Origin: an uncultured Bacteroidales bacterium
Lineage (GTDB): Bacteria; Bacteroidota; Bacteroidia; Bacteroidales; UBA4417
DNA: 11,371 nucleotides
NCBI GenBank assembly: GCA_903917425.1
Contig: CAIXAQ010000584.1
Location: 1-11,371, forward strand
Direction of reading: 5' to 3'
The translations under genes and the position numbers were made by a program. Below are positions 1-6,165 of this stretch, in pieces. The notes beneath the pieces were generated by a model, which saw only the letters and a program-made list of their open reading frames with translations, did not search any database and was not told the origin of the DNA. Position 1 is the first letter of the stretch; the number at the start of each line of letters is the position of its first letter.

Positions 1-143
1 CTATTAAATTTTATAATCGTCAGTATTTTAGTAATGAAAACAGGAAGTCCAAACCTAGAAGAAACCACTGCATAGGTCTCAACATTCAGGAATTTATTAC
101 CGATGCCTCATCGCCTTCACCCAATTTATATAAAACAGTAAAA
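1..143. other. Window-edge noncoding stretch downstream of rsmD
   Basis: No gene can be supported here. One plus-strand frame is open from the window edge to about 281, but it runs antisense into rsmD and its translation resembles no family I know. On the minus strand, 101-110 (cgatgcctca) is the exact reverse complement of 172-181 inside the end of rsmD, so the rsmD transcript could fold a 10-bp stem with a 61-nt loop. No T-tract follows, so I do not call a terminator. Confidence 0.4.
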
Positions 144-713
144 TCAAACTACCTCCTGATTTTCAACAGTTTGAGGCATCGATTTGCAGAAGAAAGAAAA
201 ATGAATCTTGCCATAGCGTCGCTCCTCGGTGAAATATATATTTTCTTTGAAGTTGATGTATTTATCGTGTTCCATCACTAACCATCCTTCGTCGGCGAGC
301 CAGTTATGGTCAAAAACCAAACCAGGAATTTTTTCACGATCGGGAAGATTATAAGGCGGATCCGCAAAAATTACGTCATAACTTCCCGAGGGGCGAGCCA
401 GAAAGCTGAAAACATTTGCCTGAATGGCTGATAAATTATTGAATTTCAATTCAGTAGCCGTTTTCGAAATATAAGCAATACAACTACTGCTGCTATCAAT
501 ACTTAAAACAGAGATAGCATTTCGCGAAGCAAATTCGAGCGAGATATTTCCGGTACCAGCGAATAGATCTAGCACCTTAACTTCCTCAAAATCAATATTA
601 TTGTTTAGAATATTGAATAAACTCTCTTTTGCCATATCGGTAGTCGGTCGCACAGGCAGCCCTACAGGCGGACGAAGCACTTTCCCTCTGTGGCTTCCAC
701 TTATTATTCGCAT
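144..713 (-). CDS. rsmD: 16S rRNA (guanine(966)-N2)-methyltransferase RsmD
   Basis: This 189-residue protein matches the RsmD family over its whole length. RsmD transfers a methyl group from S-adenosylmethionine to the exocyclic N2 of G966 in 16S rRNA, acting in the cytoplasm on assembling 30S subunits. The N-terminus MRIISGSHRGK followed by RPTTDMAKESLFNIL (residues 22-36) is a family hallmark. SAM-binding motif I, DLFAGTGN, is at 49-56, and the catalytic DPPY motif of amino-methyltransferases is at 118-121. The start is ATG at 713 and the stop is TGA. The first codons overlap the end of the upstream DUF3822 gene by 10 bp, so the two are cotranscribed and probably translationally coupled. 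Nothing appears missing. Recognition rests on motifs and typical length, and I am confident. Confidence 0.95.
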   Translation of the reverse strand: MRIISGSHRGKVLRPPVGLPVRPTTDMAKESLFNILNNNIDFEEVKVLDLFAGTGNISLEFASRNAISVLSIDSSSSCIAYISKTATELKFNNLSAIQANVFSFLARPSGSYDVIFADPPYNLPDREKIPGLVFDHNWLADEGWLVMEHDKYINFKENIYFTEERRYGKIHFSFFCKSMPQTVENQEVV

Positions 714-1579
714 ATTGGCATGTTAAGGAGTGTAAAATAATTGTGCATGGCTATACCTTCAAATGAATCGCCATAATCAATTCCCTCAGGCTTTTCAACA
801 AACCGGAGCGATGCACAGTACATTTTGAGTTGCCCGTAGATAGCTGAACTTTGAGAAACATCACCCATGAGTGTAATTTCCTGCTCCGAAAGCTCGAAAC
901 CAAGCTGCTCCATGACAAAAATCACGTAATAAAGCACATCCGAAGGCGACGAATACCTGAAAGCATTAAGGTAAAGCAAGCGCGACCCTTGTATGACAGT
1001 CATTTCAAAATGCTGCGGATATATATTGACAAAGACCTGTCGGGGCAAAAATTGCGAATGCCTGAGCATTATTCCTTTTAAACTTACACTTGCTGCAGTC
1101 CGCAGGAAAGAACCCGGAAATAAAGACGAACAATATTCAGGCACATAGCGGGGCACCAATATGGCCGAAACGGGCCCATTGTCTGCCAGCGCTTCAGTCA
1201 GCATCTCCTCATCGGCATTATATGGGAAAGCCGCCGCCATAAGTTTCTGCATATTGCTGCGCTTCGAATACTCGGGAGGCGCCATTGTAATTTTGCTTGA
1301 TACAACCGCTATATCGACACGCTGGCACAGCAACTGACCAGAATCTACTTTACTTAGGTTCCCGAAGTAATCATCGCCAATAGTCGGCCATCCTCCAGTT
1401 TCTGCCTTTTGAATATCGGTAGAATCCAAGATATACGAGGACAATTTCAGCAATTTGCAGGTAGAGGCATGCGTTACCAGAAACGAAAACCGATCCGGGC
1501 AAAGCAAAATAGAAAGCCTGTATTTGAATCCCTGCATGGGTTCAAACCTGGGATCAACCTGATTTAATATGCACTCCAA
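704..1579 (-). CDS. DUF3822 family protein, function unknown
   Basis: This 291-residue protein belongs to the Bacteroidetes-restricted DUF3822 family, judged by the N-terminal block YRLSILLCPDRFSF (about 20-33), its length, and its place directly upstream of rsmD, a pairing common in Bacteroidetes. A member of the family was, as I recall, solved structurally and shows an actin-like ATPase fold; no enzymatic role is known. No signal peptide or membrane helix is visible, so it should be cytoplasmic. The reading frame opens with TTG at 1579. An in-frame TAA lies seven codons upstream and there is no ATG before residue 15 (ATG at 1537). I keep TTG because the VDPRFEP segment before the ATG looks like family sequence, but a 277-residue product from 1537 is possible. 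The gene ends inside rsmD with a 10-bp overlap. Confidence 0.82.
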   Translation of the reverse strand: MECILNQVDPRFEPMQGFKYRLSILLCPDRFSFLVTHASTCKLLKLSSYILDSTDIQKAETGGWPTIGDDYFGNLSKVDSGQLLCQRVDIAVVSSKITMAPPEYSKRSNMQKLMAAAFPYNADEEMLTEALADNGPVSAILVPRYVPEYCSSLFPGSFLRTAASVSLKGIMLRHSQFLPRQVFVNIYPQHFEMTVIQGSRLLYLNAFRYSSPSDVLYYVIFVMEQLGFELSEQEITLMGDVSQSSAIYGQLKMYCASLRFVEKPEGIDYGDSFEGIAMHNYFTLLNMPICE

Positions 1580-1742
1580 GAGATATGTTTTATTTTGTTA
1601 ATCCTGGATTTATTGTTAGCTAACAGAAATACTGTCCTCTTACGTAATTGGAAAATTCGCTCATTTTCCTTTCCATAATTCAACATTCAAAAATTTATGA
1701 AAAATTCAAATGAAAAAAATCAGCGATTTCAGTATGTGTGCG

Positions 1743-1773
1743 CAAAGGTACGAAATTTCTGATCAGAGCCGAA
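1743..1773 (-). promoter_or_regulatory. Bacteroidetes-type promoter for DUF3822-rsmD
   Basis: On the minus strand TACCTTTG (1743-1750) is an exact match to the Bacteroidetes -7 consensus TAnnTTTG. Exactly 19 bp upstream is TTCG (1770-1773), three of four bases of the -33 TTTG. Transcription would start near 1736, leaving a long leader before the TTG at 1579. Confidence 0.5.
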
Positions 1774-1965
1774 TTGCTCATTTGTCAAATTCACTCCTGC
1801 AGAGGGTAAGAATCACATCTGTAATAGCCAGGCAGTCTTTGAAAAATGGAATGCAAAAATCCTGTTCCTTTTAAACTATTTTCGATTTTATATTTTATTA
1901 ACATTTCCGAAAACGCTGCTACCGGAGGAATGGAACAATAATTGCAATATTCAGCTTCAACACGA

Positions 1966-1996
1966 TTTGCTACAAATTCAGAAATATGTATATTTG
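1966..1996 (+). promoter_or_regulatory. Bacteroidetes-type promoter for the TPR gene
   Basis: TTTG at 1966-1969, a 19-bp spacer, then TATATTTG at 1989-1996 fit the Bacteroidetes sigma-ABfr consensus TTTG-N19-TAnnTTTG without mismatch. Transcription is expected to start near 2003, giving a leader of about 38 nt before the ATG at 2041. It is the best promoter in the window. Confidence 0.8.
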
Positions 1997-2040
1997 CAGT
2001 GAAATCTGAATCTTTAAAAATAACGTAATCCTTTTAATCA

Positions 2041-3015
2041 ATGAACAAGACTCTGATCCTGGCATTCGCCTTAACCATTCTTACCACCTTTTCAGGGCAA
2101 CACCTGCTTGCACAAACAAAAGAAGATGCAGGCACTGCCTTCAATGCTGCTCTTGAACTTTCGAAAACCGATATGGCAGGTGCCGTAATTAAAATGCAGG
2201 AAGTGCAAAAAATGTGTGTAACCGTTGGCGTCGAAGCTGATTCGCTTAAGATGAAGGTTTCCAAAGTGTTACCGGTTTTTCAATTCAATGCAGGCAATGA
2301 TCTGATTAAGAACAAGAATTACGATCAGGCTGCAATAGCCTATGAAAAAAGTCTTGCATTTGCCAAATTGTACTCCGACGAAAGATACAAGGAAAAATCT
2401 GAATCACAATTAGTTATACTCTATACTACAAAAGCTAACGCCTTGCTTAAAGCTGAAAAAGCCGACTCTGCTATTCTTTTTGCCGACAAGGCTTTAGCCT
2501 TTGATCCTGCGTATACCAAAGCACTTTTTACCAAGGGCAAAGCTTTTCAAAAGAAAGGCGATAATGTGGAAATGACGGAAAATATGGATCTCGTTATAGC
2601 ATCTGCATCGAAAACCAATGATACCGTGACTATTAAGGCTGCCAAAAACACCATAGGCTCAAGCCTTTACCAGGAAGGAAAAACTGCATTCACAAAAAAA
2701 TCATATACCGAAGCTGTCTCTAAAATGAACAGTGCACTTACATACGACTATAAAAATAAGGAACTCTATTACTACCTCGCTTTCTCAAACAATGCAATAA
2801 AGAAATACGACGAATCGATTGAGGCTGCAAATACCGGTCTGGCAATGGAAGAACAAACCAACGATAAAATGGCTCGCTTTTATTATGAACTGGCCAAGGC
2901 TTATGAAGGCAAGAAAGACACTGCCAACGCATGCACCAACTACAAAAAATCAGCTTTTGGCACTTACGTTCAGTCTGCTAATTTCCAGATGAAGACCGTA
3001 CTGAAGTGCCAGTAA
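2041..3015 (+). CDS. Exported tetratricopeptide-repeat protein
   Basis: The 324-residue product starts with a Sec signal peptide: MNK, then a hydrophobic run of about residues 4-17, with a likely cleavage after A24 in HLLAQ. There is no lipobox cysteine, so it is probably a soluble periplasmic protein. The rest is helical and repetitive, with TPR-like units at about 78-111, 123-156, 157-190, 205-238, 239-272 and 277-308; clear examples are the KANALLKAEKADSAILFADKALAFDP and YQEGKTAFTKKSYTEAV stretches. TPRs form protein-binding superhelices, so a scaffold or envelope assembly role is plausible, but no specific function can be read. The gene is monocistronic, with its own consensus promoter and an intrinsic terminator 20 bp after the stop codon. 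It has no functional link to the flanking genes that I can see. Confidence 0.85.
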   Translation: MNKTLILAFALTILTTFSGQHLLAQTKEDAGTAFNAALELSKTDMAGAVIKMQEVQKMCVTVGVEADSLKMKVSKVLPVFQFNAGNDLIKNKNYDQAAIAYEKSLAFAKLYSDERYKEKSESQLVILYTTKANALLKAEKADSAILFADKALAFDPAYTKALFTKGKAFQKKGDNVEMTENMDLVIASASKTNDTVTIKAAKNTIGSSLYQEGKTAFTKKSYTEAVSKMNSALTYDYKNKELYYYLAFSNNAIKKYDESIEAANTGLAMEEQTNDKMARFYYELAKAYEGKKDTANACTNYKKSAFGTYVQSANFQMKTVLKCQ

Positions 3016-3034
3016 CAGTTCAAAATATTTTCTT

Positions 3035-3060
3035 AAAAGCCGGAATTTCCGGCTTTTTTT
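3035..3060 (+). terminator. Intrinsic terminator of the TPR gene
   Basis: A 10-bp stem (3035-3044 with 3048-3057) built on aaaagccgga / tccggctttt closes a 3-nt loop and runs into an uninterrupted T-tract ending at 3060. It begins 20 bp after the TAA of the TPR gene. The A-rich left arm means it could also act on minus-strand transcripts leaving the convergent gene at 3243. Confidence 0.9.
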
Positions 3061-3242
3061 ATGCCTGGCACATTAATTCGGCAACTGATTTATTTGGAAA
3101 ATGGGAGGATTATCACGTTTAAAATTTCAAACTCCGGGAGGATCTGAAAACAGAACCGGGAATCTGAGACCTGTAGCTTGAATAGTTTGTCGGGAATGGA
3201 AATTGGTTCTTTCCTGAGTATAATAAGGCCAGTCTATAATGT

Positions 3243-3707
3243 TTACACTATCAGGTTTCTCACTTCATCGAAAGCAGGAATATCTTCAATGAAAATATAC
3301 TGCTTACTTTCGTAATCGATCCGGCATGTATAATGTTCGAGTCCGTTGGAAATGAAAAAATAGTCGGCCTTTAACAGCATATTGTAACGTGCTGCCTGGT
3401 CAAACGCCTTTTCGGTAATTCCGATACCTGGCGCCTTACATTCCACAAGCAGCAATGGACTTGCATTACGCTTGAAAACAACCAGGTCGAAACGCTTTAG
3501 TTGCTTGTTGAGAACAAGCTGCTTTTCAACGCCAATCAATGAAACAGGATAACCCTTGATCTCGGTGAGGTAAGCTATTAAATGTTGGCGCACCCATTCT
3601 TCGGGGGTAAGGGCAATGTATTTATGCCTGACCGGATCATATATTTCCTGCCGGTTATTAAGGCTACGTAACTTAAATTTAAAAGGAGGAAAATTTAATT
3701 GCTGCAT
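3243..3707 (-). CDS. Solo HsdR N-terminal-domain-like protein (PD-(D/E)XK fold)
   Basis: The 154-residue protein resembles the N-terminal domain of type I restriction enzyme R subunits (HSDR_N). The visible nuclease-fold pattern is E61, D74 in KRFDLVVF, and E89-C90-K91 in LLLVECKAP, i.e. D-x(14)-E-x-K, followed by an AFDQAARYN helix that is also typical of HSDR_N. The helicase, translocase, HsdM and HsdS parts of a restriction system are absent here, and at this size it cannot be a full R subunit. Solo proteins of this kind are widespread in Bacteroidetes, often near holA, which argues for a housekeeping DNA or RNA metabolism role rather than defence; the true role is unknown. The start is ATG at 3707. 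The minus strand has only a weak -7-like element, CATCTTTG, at 3746-3753. Confidence 0.8.
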   Translation of the reverse strand: MQQLNFPPFKFKLRSLNNRQEIYDPVRHKYIALTPEEWVRQHLIAYLTEIKGYPVSLIGVEKQLVLNKQLKRFDLVVFKRNASPLLLVECKAPGIGITEKAFDQAARYNMLLKADYFFISNGLEHYTCRIDYESKQYIFIEDIPAFDEVRNLIV

Positions 3708-3741
3708 TTTTCACTATTTCGGAAAAATCATGCCCGAAACC

Positions 3742-3773
3742 TCTGCAAAGATGGCATAAAAAATCTAAATTTG
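3742..3773 (+). promoter_or_regulatory. Candidate promoter for AMP nucleosidase
   Basis: TAAATTTG (3766-3773) matches TAnnTTTG exactly. TCTG at 3742-3745 is a one-mismatch -33 element at 20-bp spacing. Transcription would begin near 3780, giving a leader of about 115 nt before the ATG at 3895, in which I see no recognisable riboswitch. Confidence 0.45.
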
Positions 3774-3894
3774 CCGTGATTACTATATATCTGATATTTA
3801 AACATGAAATAAGCCATACCCGCAAACGTTACAAGCAGTGAAATGAGTATGCATGGCGATTACTGTATGACCAATAAAATTTAAAAATGCATTT

Positions 3895-4665
3895 ATGAAA
3901 ACAAAGGAAGAAATAGTCGCGAACTGGTTGCCCCGATACACCGGTACAGAAATCGAGAATTTTGGAAAATATATTTTACTGGTGAATTTCGGGGCCTACC
4001 TTGAAACATTTGCCCGGCTGAATAATGTTGAAATACAAGGCAGAGACAGGTCGATGCCCAGTGCCACATGCGGAAATATTACCATGATCCGGTTTGGTAT
4101 GGGAAGTGCCAATGCAGCCACGGTTATGGATCTGATCAGTGCAATAGCTCCCAAAGCTTGCCTGTTTCTGGGCAAATGTGGCGGGTTAAAACACATAAAC
4201 GCCTTGGGCGACTATATTCTGCCTATTGCTGCTATCAGGGGCGAAGGTACTTCCAACGACTATTTCCCTCCCGAAATACCGGCACTTCCTTCATTTAATT
4301 TACAAAAAGCTATTTCGACCACCATTCGCGATATGGGTCTCGACTACTATACCGGCACCGTTTATACCACTAACCGAAGGGTGTGGGAACACGACGATAA
4401 ATTCAAGCAATATTTACAAGCTACCCGGGCAATGGCTATCGACCTTGAGACAGCAACGATATTTATTGTTGGATTTGCAAACTCTATACCCACCGGTGCT
4501 CTGCTGCTGGTATCTGACCAACCTATGATCTCGAGCGGCGTTAAAACTGAGAAAAGCGATAGACTAGTTACCGAGAGCTATATGGAAAATCATGTCAGAA
4601 TTGGAATTGAATCGCTCACGCAACTTATCGAAAAGCGTGTAACTGTAAAACACCTCAAATTCTAA
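3895..4665 (+). CDS. amn: AMP nucleosidase (Bacteroidetes short form)
   Basis: The 256-residue protein hydrolyses the N-glycosidic bond of AMP to adenine and ribose 5-phosphate, regulating the adenylate pool and feeding purine salvage. It matches Bacteroidetes AMP nucleosidases nearly end to end: KEEIVANWLPRYTG at the N-terminus, FGMGSANAATVMDL (67-80), FLGKCGGL (91-98), GEGTSNDYFPPE (116-127), TTNRRVWE (158-165) and AIDLETATIF (181-190). The fold is that of nucleoside phosphorylases. E185 in the LETAT segment and D208 in LLVSDQP fit the ribose-contacting and base-protonating positions of this superfamily, which is an inference from family knowledge. It lacks the roughly 200-residue N-terminal extension of the E. 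coli enzyme. The start is ATG at 3895. The gene stands between the divergent HsdR-N gene and holA, 204 bp before the latter. Confidence 0.93.
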   Translation: MKTKEEIVANWLPRYTGTEIENFGKYILLVNFGAYLETFARLNNVEIQGRDRSMPSATCGNITMIRFGMGSANAATVMDLISAIAPKACLFLGKCGGLKHINALGDYILPIAAIRGEGTSNDYFPPEIPALPSFNLQKAISTTIRDMGLDYYTGTVYTTNRRVWEHDDKFKQYLQATRAMAIDLETATIFIVGFANSIPTGALLLVSDQPMISSGVKTEKSDRLVTESYMENHVRIGIESLTQLIEKRVTVKHLKF

Positions 4666-4705
4666 AAACCTAACCTGGATAAGCCAGAACCAAACTGGAA
4701 CGCAA

Positions 4706-4786
4706 AACACAAAACATTAAATTAAGAATGATAAAGAAAACGGGTCTGCAATACTTTTTCATTTTGTGTTCGATGTTTAATGTTTT
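4706..4786. repeat. Overlapping AT-rich inverted repeats upstream of holA
   Basis: Two perfect inverted repeats overlap in the amn-holA gap. In the first, aacacaaaa (4706-4714) pairs with ttttgtgtt (4762-4770). In the second, aaaacattaaa (4711-4721) pairs with tttaatgtttt (4776-4786). The left arms overlap by 4 bases, so the two stems compete. No T-tract or GC-rich stem is present, so this is not a standard terminator, and I see no convincing holA promoter in this gap. Confidence 0.5.
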
Positions 4787-4869
4787 AATTCTTTAATGAA
4801 TATTATACAAGAAAAAAATTAAATTAAAACGATAAGAGCCTAATTTCACAGGGCATAGCATTCACTACC

Positions 4870-5889
4870 ATGGTATCAAACTACAATCAGCTGGTTAAAG
4901 ATTTTCAAAAGAGATCATTTGCCAGCATTTACCTGTTTTATGGCGAGGAACCGTATTACATTGATGAGTTGTCGGACTACCTCACTGAACATGTTTTGAA
5001 TGCAACAGAGAAGGAATTTAACCAGTATGTATTGTATGGCCGCGACTCAACGGCTTCGATGTTAATTAATTACAGCAAGCAATTCCCGATGGTGGGTGAA
5101 AGACAGCTTGTCGTTTTGCGCGAAGCCCAGGATATGGATTTTAAAAAAGAAGAGAATATCAACCTTTTACTTTCGTATATCAACCGCCCCCAGCAATCGA
5201 CTGTATTAGTATTATGTTATAAATACAAAACGCCTCCGGCCAAACTGCTCAAGGCCTTGGTTTCGTCGGAAAAATCCTTTGCAGTTGAATCAAAAAGAAA
5301 ATACGACAACGAAATGCCTGCCTGGATCCTGGCACAGGTAAAAAGTACCGGTCATTCCATAACCGATAAAGCCGCAACCATGTTGTACGAATTTCTGGGC
5401 AATAACCTTGAAAAAATAAACAATGAGCTTGGCAAACTCTATATCAACCATCCAAAAGAAAAAATCATCAACGAGGATGTTATTGAAAAATACATAGGAA
5501 TTAGCAAAGATTACAATATATTTGAATTTCAAAAAGCAATTGCAAAAAGGAATGTGGTGAAAGTGAACCAGATTGCTCATCACTTTGCTCTTAACCCGGG
5601 TGAGAATTCGCTTTTTAAAACAATACCAATGTTATTTGGTTTTTTTAGCAAAGTTTTGCTTATCCACTCTTTACCCGATAAATCGGAACCTTCCATCCTT
5701 AGCAAGGCCAAGCTTACCTTTTTCAATAAGCAGGACTATATGGATGCCTACCGGAATTATAATGCCATTAAAGTGCAGAATATCATCGGTTGGCTGCGTG
5801 AATGCAATGTTCGTGCTCTTGGTGTAGATAACTATTCCACCGACCAGGGCGAACTGCTCAGGGAATTGGTATTCAAGATATTGCACTGA
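4870..5889 (+). CDS. holA: DNA polymerase III subunit delta
   Basis: The 339-residue protein is the delta subunit of the clamp-loader complex, which opens the beta sliding clamp and loads it on primed DNA together with delta-prime and tau/gamma. Family signatures are the N-terminal IYLFYGEEPYYIDEL (about 20-34), FPMVGERQLVVLREAQDM (72-89), which is the delta counterpart of strand beta4 and beyond in domain I, and the mid-protein LGNNLEKINNELGKLY and IGISKDYNIFEFQKAIAKRN segments. As usual for delta there is no Walker A motif, because the subunit is an AAA+-fold protein without ATPase activity. Length is typical (about 340). The start is ATG at 4870; no Shine-Dalgarno is seen, as is normal for Bacteroidetes. 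It is transcribed away from amn and converges on the acyl-CoA synthetase gene. Confidence 0.94.
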   Translation: MVSNYNQLVKDFQKRSFASIYLFYGEEPYYIDELSDYLTEHVLNATEKEFNQYVLYGRDSTASMLINYSKQFPMVGERQLVVLREAQDMDFKKEENINLLLSYINRPQQSTVLVLCYKYKTPPAKLLKALVSSEKSFAVESKRKYDNEMPAWILAQVKSTGHSITDKAATMLYEFLGNNLEKINNELGKLYINHPKEKIINEDVIEKYIGISKDYNIFEFQKAIAKRNVVKVNQIAHHFALNPGENSLFKTIPMLFGFFSKVLLIHSLPDKSEPSILSKAKLTFFNKQDYMDAYRNYNAIKVQNIIGWLRECNVRALGVDNYSTDQGELLRELVFKILH

Positions 5890-6074
5890 AAATCAGAAGG
5901 AAATCGAAAGATTTATAATGCTGGTTTATTAACCGGACAATCCAGAAGCAAAAAGTAAAATTTAAAAATCAAAAATCAAATAGAATCTTTTCAGGTAAAT
6001 TTTTCTATCGAAGCATAAGTTATATGCTTTTAACGAATTTTCATAACAAATCTTGAAAATCACTGAAAGTCAGT

Positions 6075-6113
6075 AACTTTGAATTTTGAACTTTACATTT
6101 TGAACTTTGAATT
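6075..6113. repeat. Phased TTTGAA direct repeat
   Basis: The 11-mer aactttgaatt occurs at 6075-6085 and 6103-6113. The 11-mer ttttgaacttt occurs at 6084-6094 and 6098-6108. The repeats are spaced in multiples of 14 bp (14 and 28), so the block looks like a decayed tandem array with a 14-bp period. Similar TTTGAA-type low-complexity tracts are often seen between Bacteroidetes genes. Confidence 0.6.
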
Positions 6114-6116
6114 CAG

Positions 6117-6141
6117 AAAAAAGGGCTGATATAGCATGCCC
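6117..6141 (-). terminator. Weak candidate terminator of the acyl-CoA synthetase gene
   Basis: Read on the minus strand, GGGC (6138-6141) and GCCC (6123-6126) form a 4-bp GC stem directly followed by six T (6117-6122). It lies 25 bp after the stop codon. The stem is short and the 11-nt loop is large, and an alternative ctgat/atcag pairing competes with it, so this is only a candidate. Confidence 0.3.
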
Positions 6142-6165
6142 AAAAACCATCAGAAGATAAGATGC

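Larger units (their letters stand above)
1580..2040. other. Divergent intergenic region between DUF3822 and the TPR gene
   Basis: This 461-bp AT-rich region separates two divergent genes and contains no credible ORF. It holds a likely minus-strand promoter at 1743-1773 and a strong plus-strand promoter at 1966-1996. If the minus-strand element is used, the DUF3822 message has a leader of roughly 157 nt. A 12-bp perfect palindrome (tgttagctaaca) sits at 1614-1625 within that leader; a palindrome of this length is expected by chance a few times in a window this size. Confidence 0.6.
5890..6165. other. Convergent intergenic region between holA and the acyl-CoA synthetase gene
   Basis: This 276-bp AT-rich region lies between two converging genes and contains no ORF of note. 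It holds short runs of the type aaaatcaaaaatcaaa around 5965-5980, a phased direct repeat at 6075-6113, and a weak minus-strand terminator candidate at 6117-6141. I find no clear terminator for holA. Confidence 0.5.

Noticed and set aside
3..281. Plus-strand open frame at the left edge
   Set aside because: It runs antisense through the end of rsmD, and its translation is low in recognisable structure. An open frame of this length is expected opposite a gene.
851..1081. 76-residue plus-strand ORF inside DUF3822
   Set aside because: It is a shadow frame of the DUF3822 gene, without promoter or family resemblance.
1539..1548. GGTTCAAACC resembling a tRNA T-loop
   Set aside because: It lies inside the DUF3822 coding region and no acceptor, D or anticodon stem can be drawn around it.
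1614..1625. 12-bp perfect palindrome tgttagctaaca
   Set aside because: Palindromes of this length are expected by chance two to three times in this much DNA. The half-site spacing (N2) does not fit the Rex or CRP sites seen at 9210-9244.
1697..1762. 21-codon plus-strand ORF upstream of the TPR gene
   Set aside because: It has no recognisable sequence features and overlaps the minus-strand promoter element. AT-rich DNA yields such short frames readily.
3243..3707. A restriction-modification or defence system
   Set aside because: Only an HsdR N-domain-like protein is present, without methylase, specificity or helicase parts. The surrounding genes are housekeeping.
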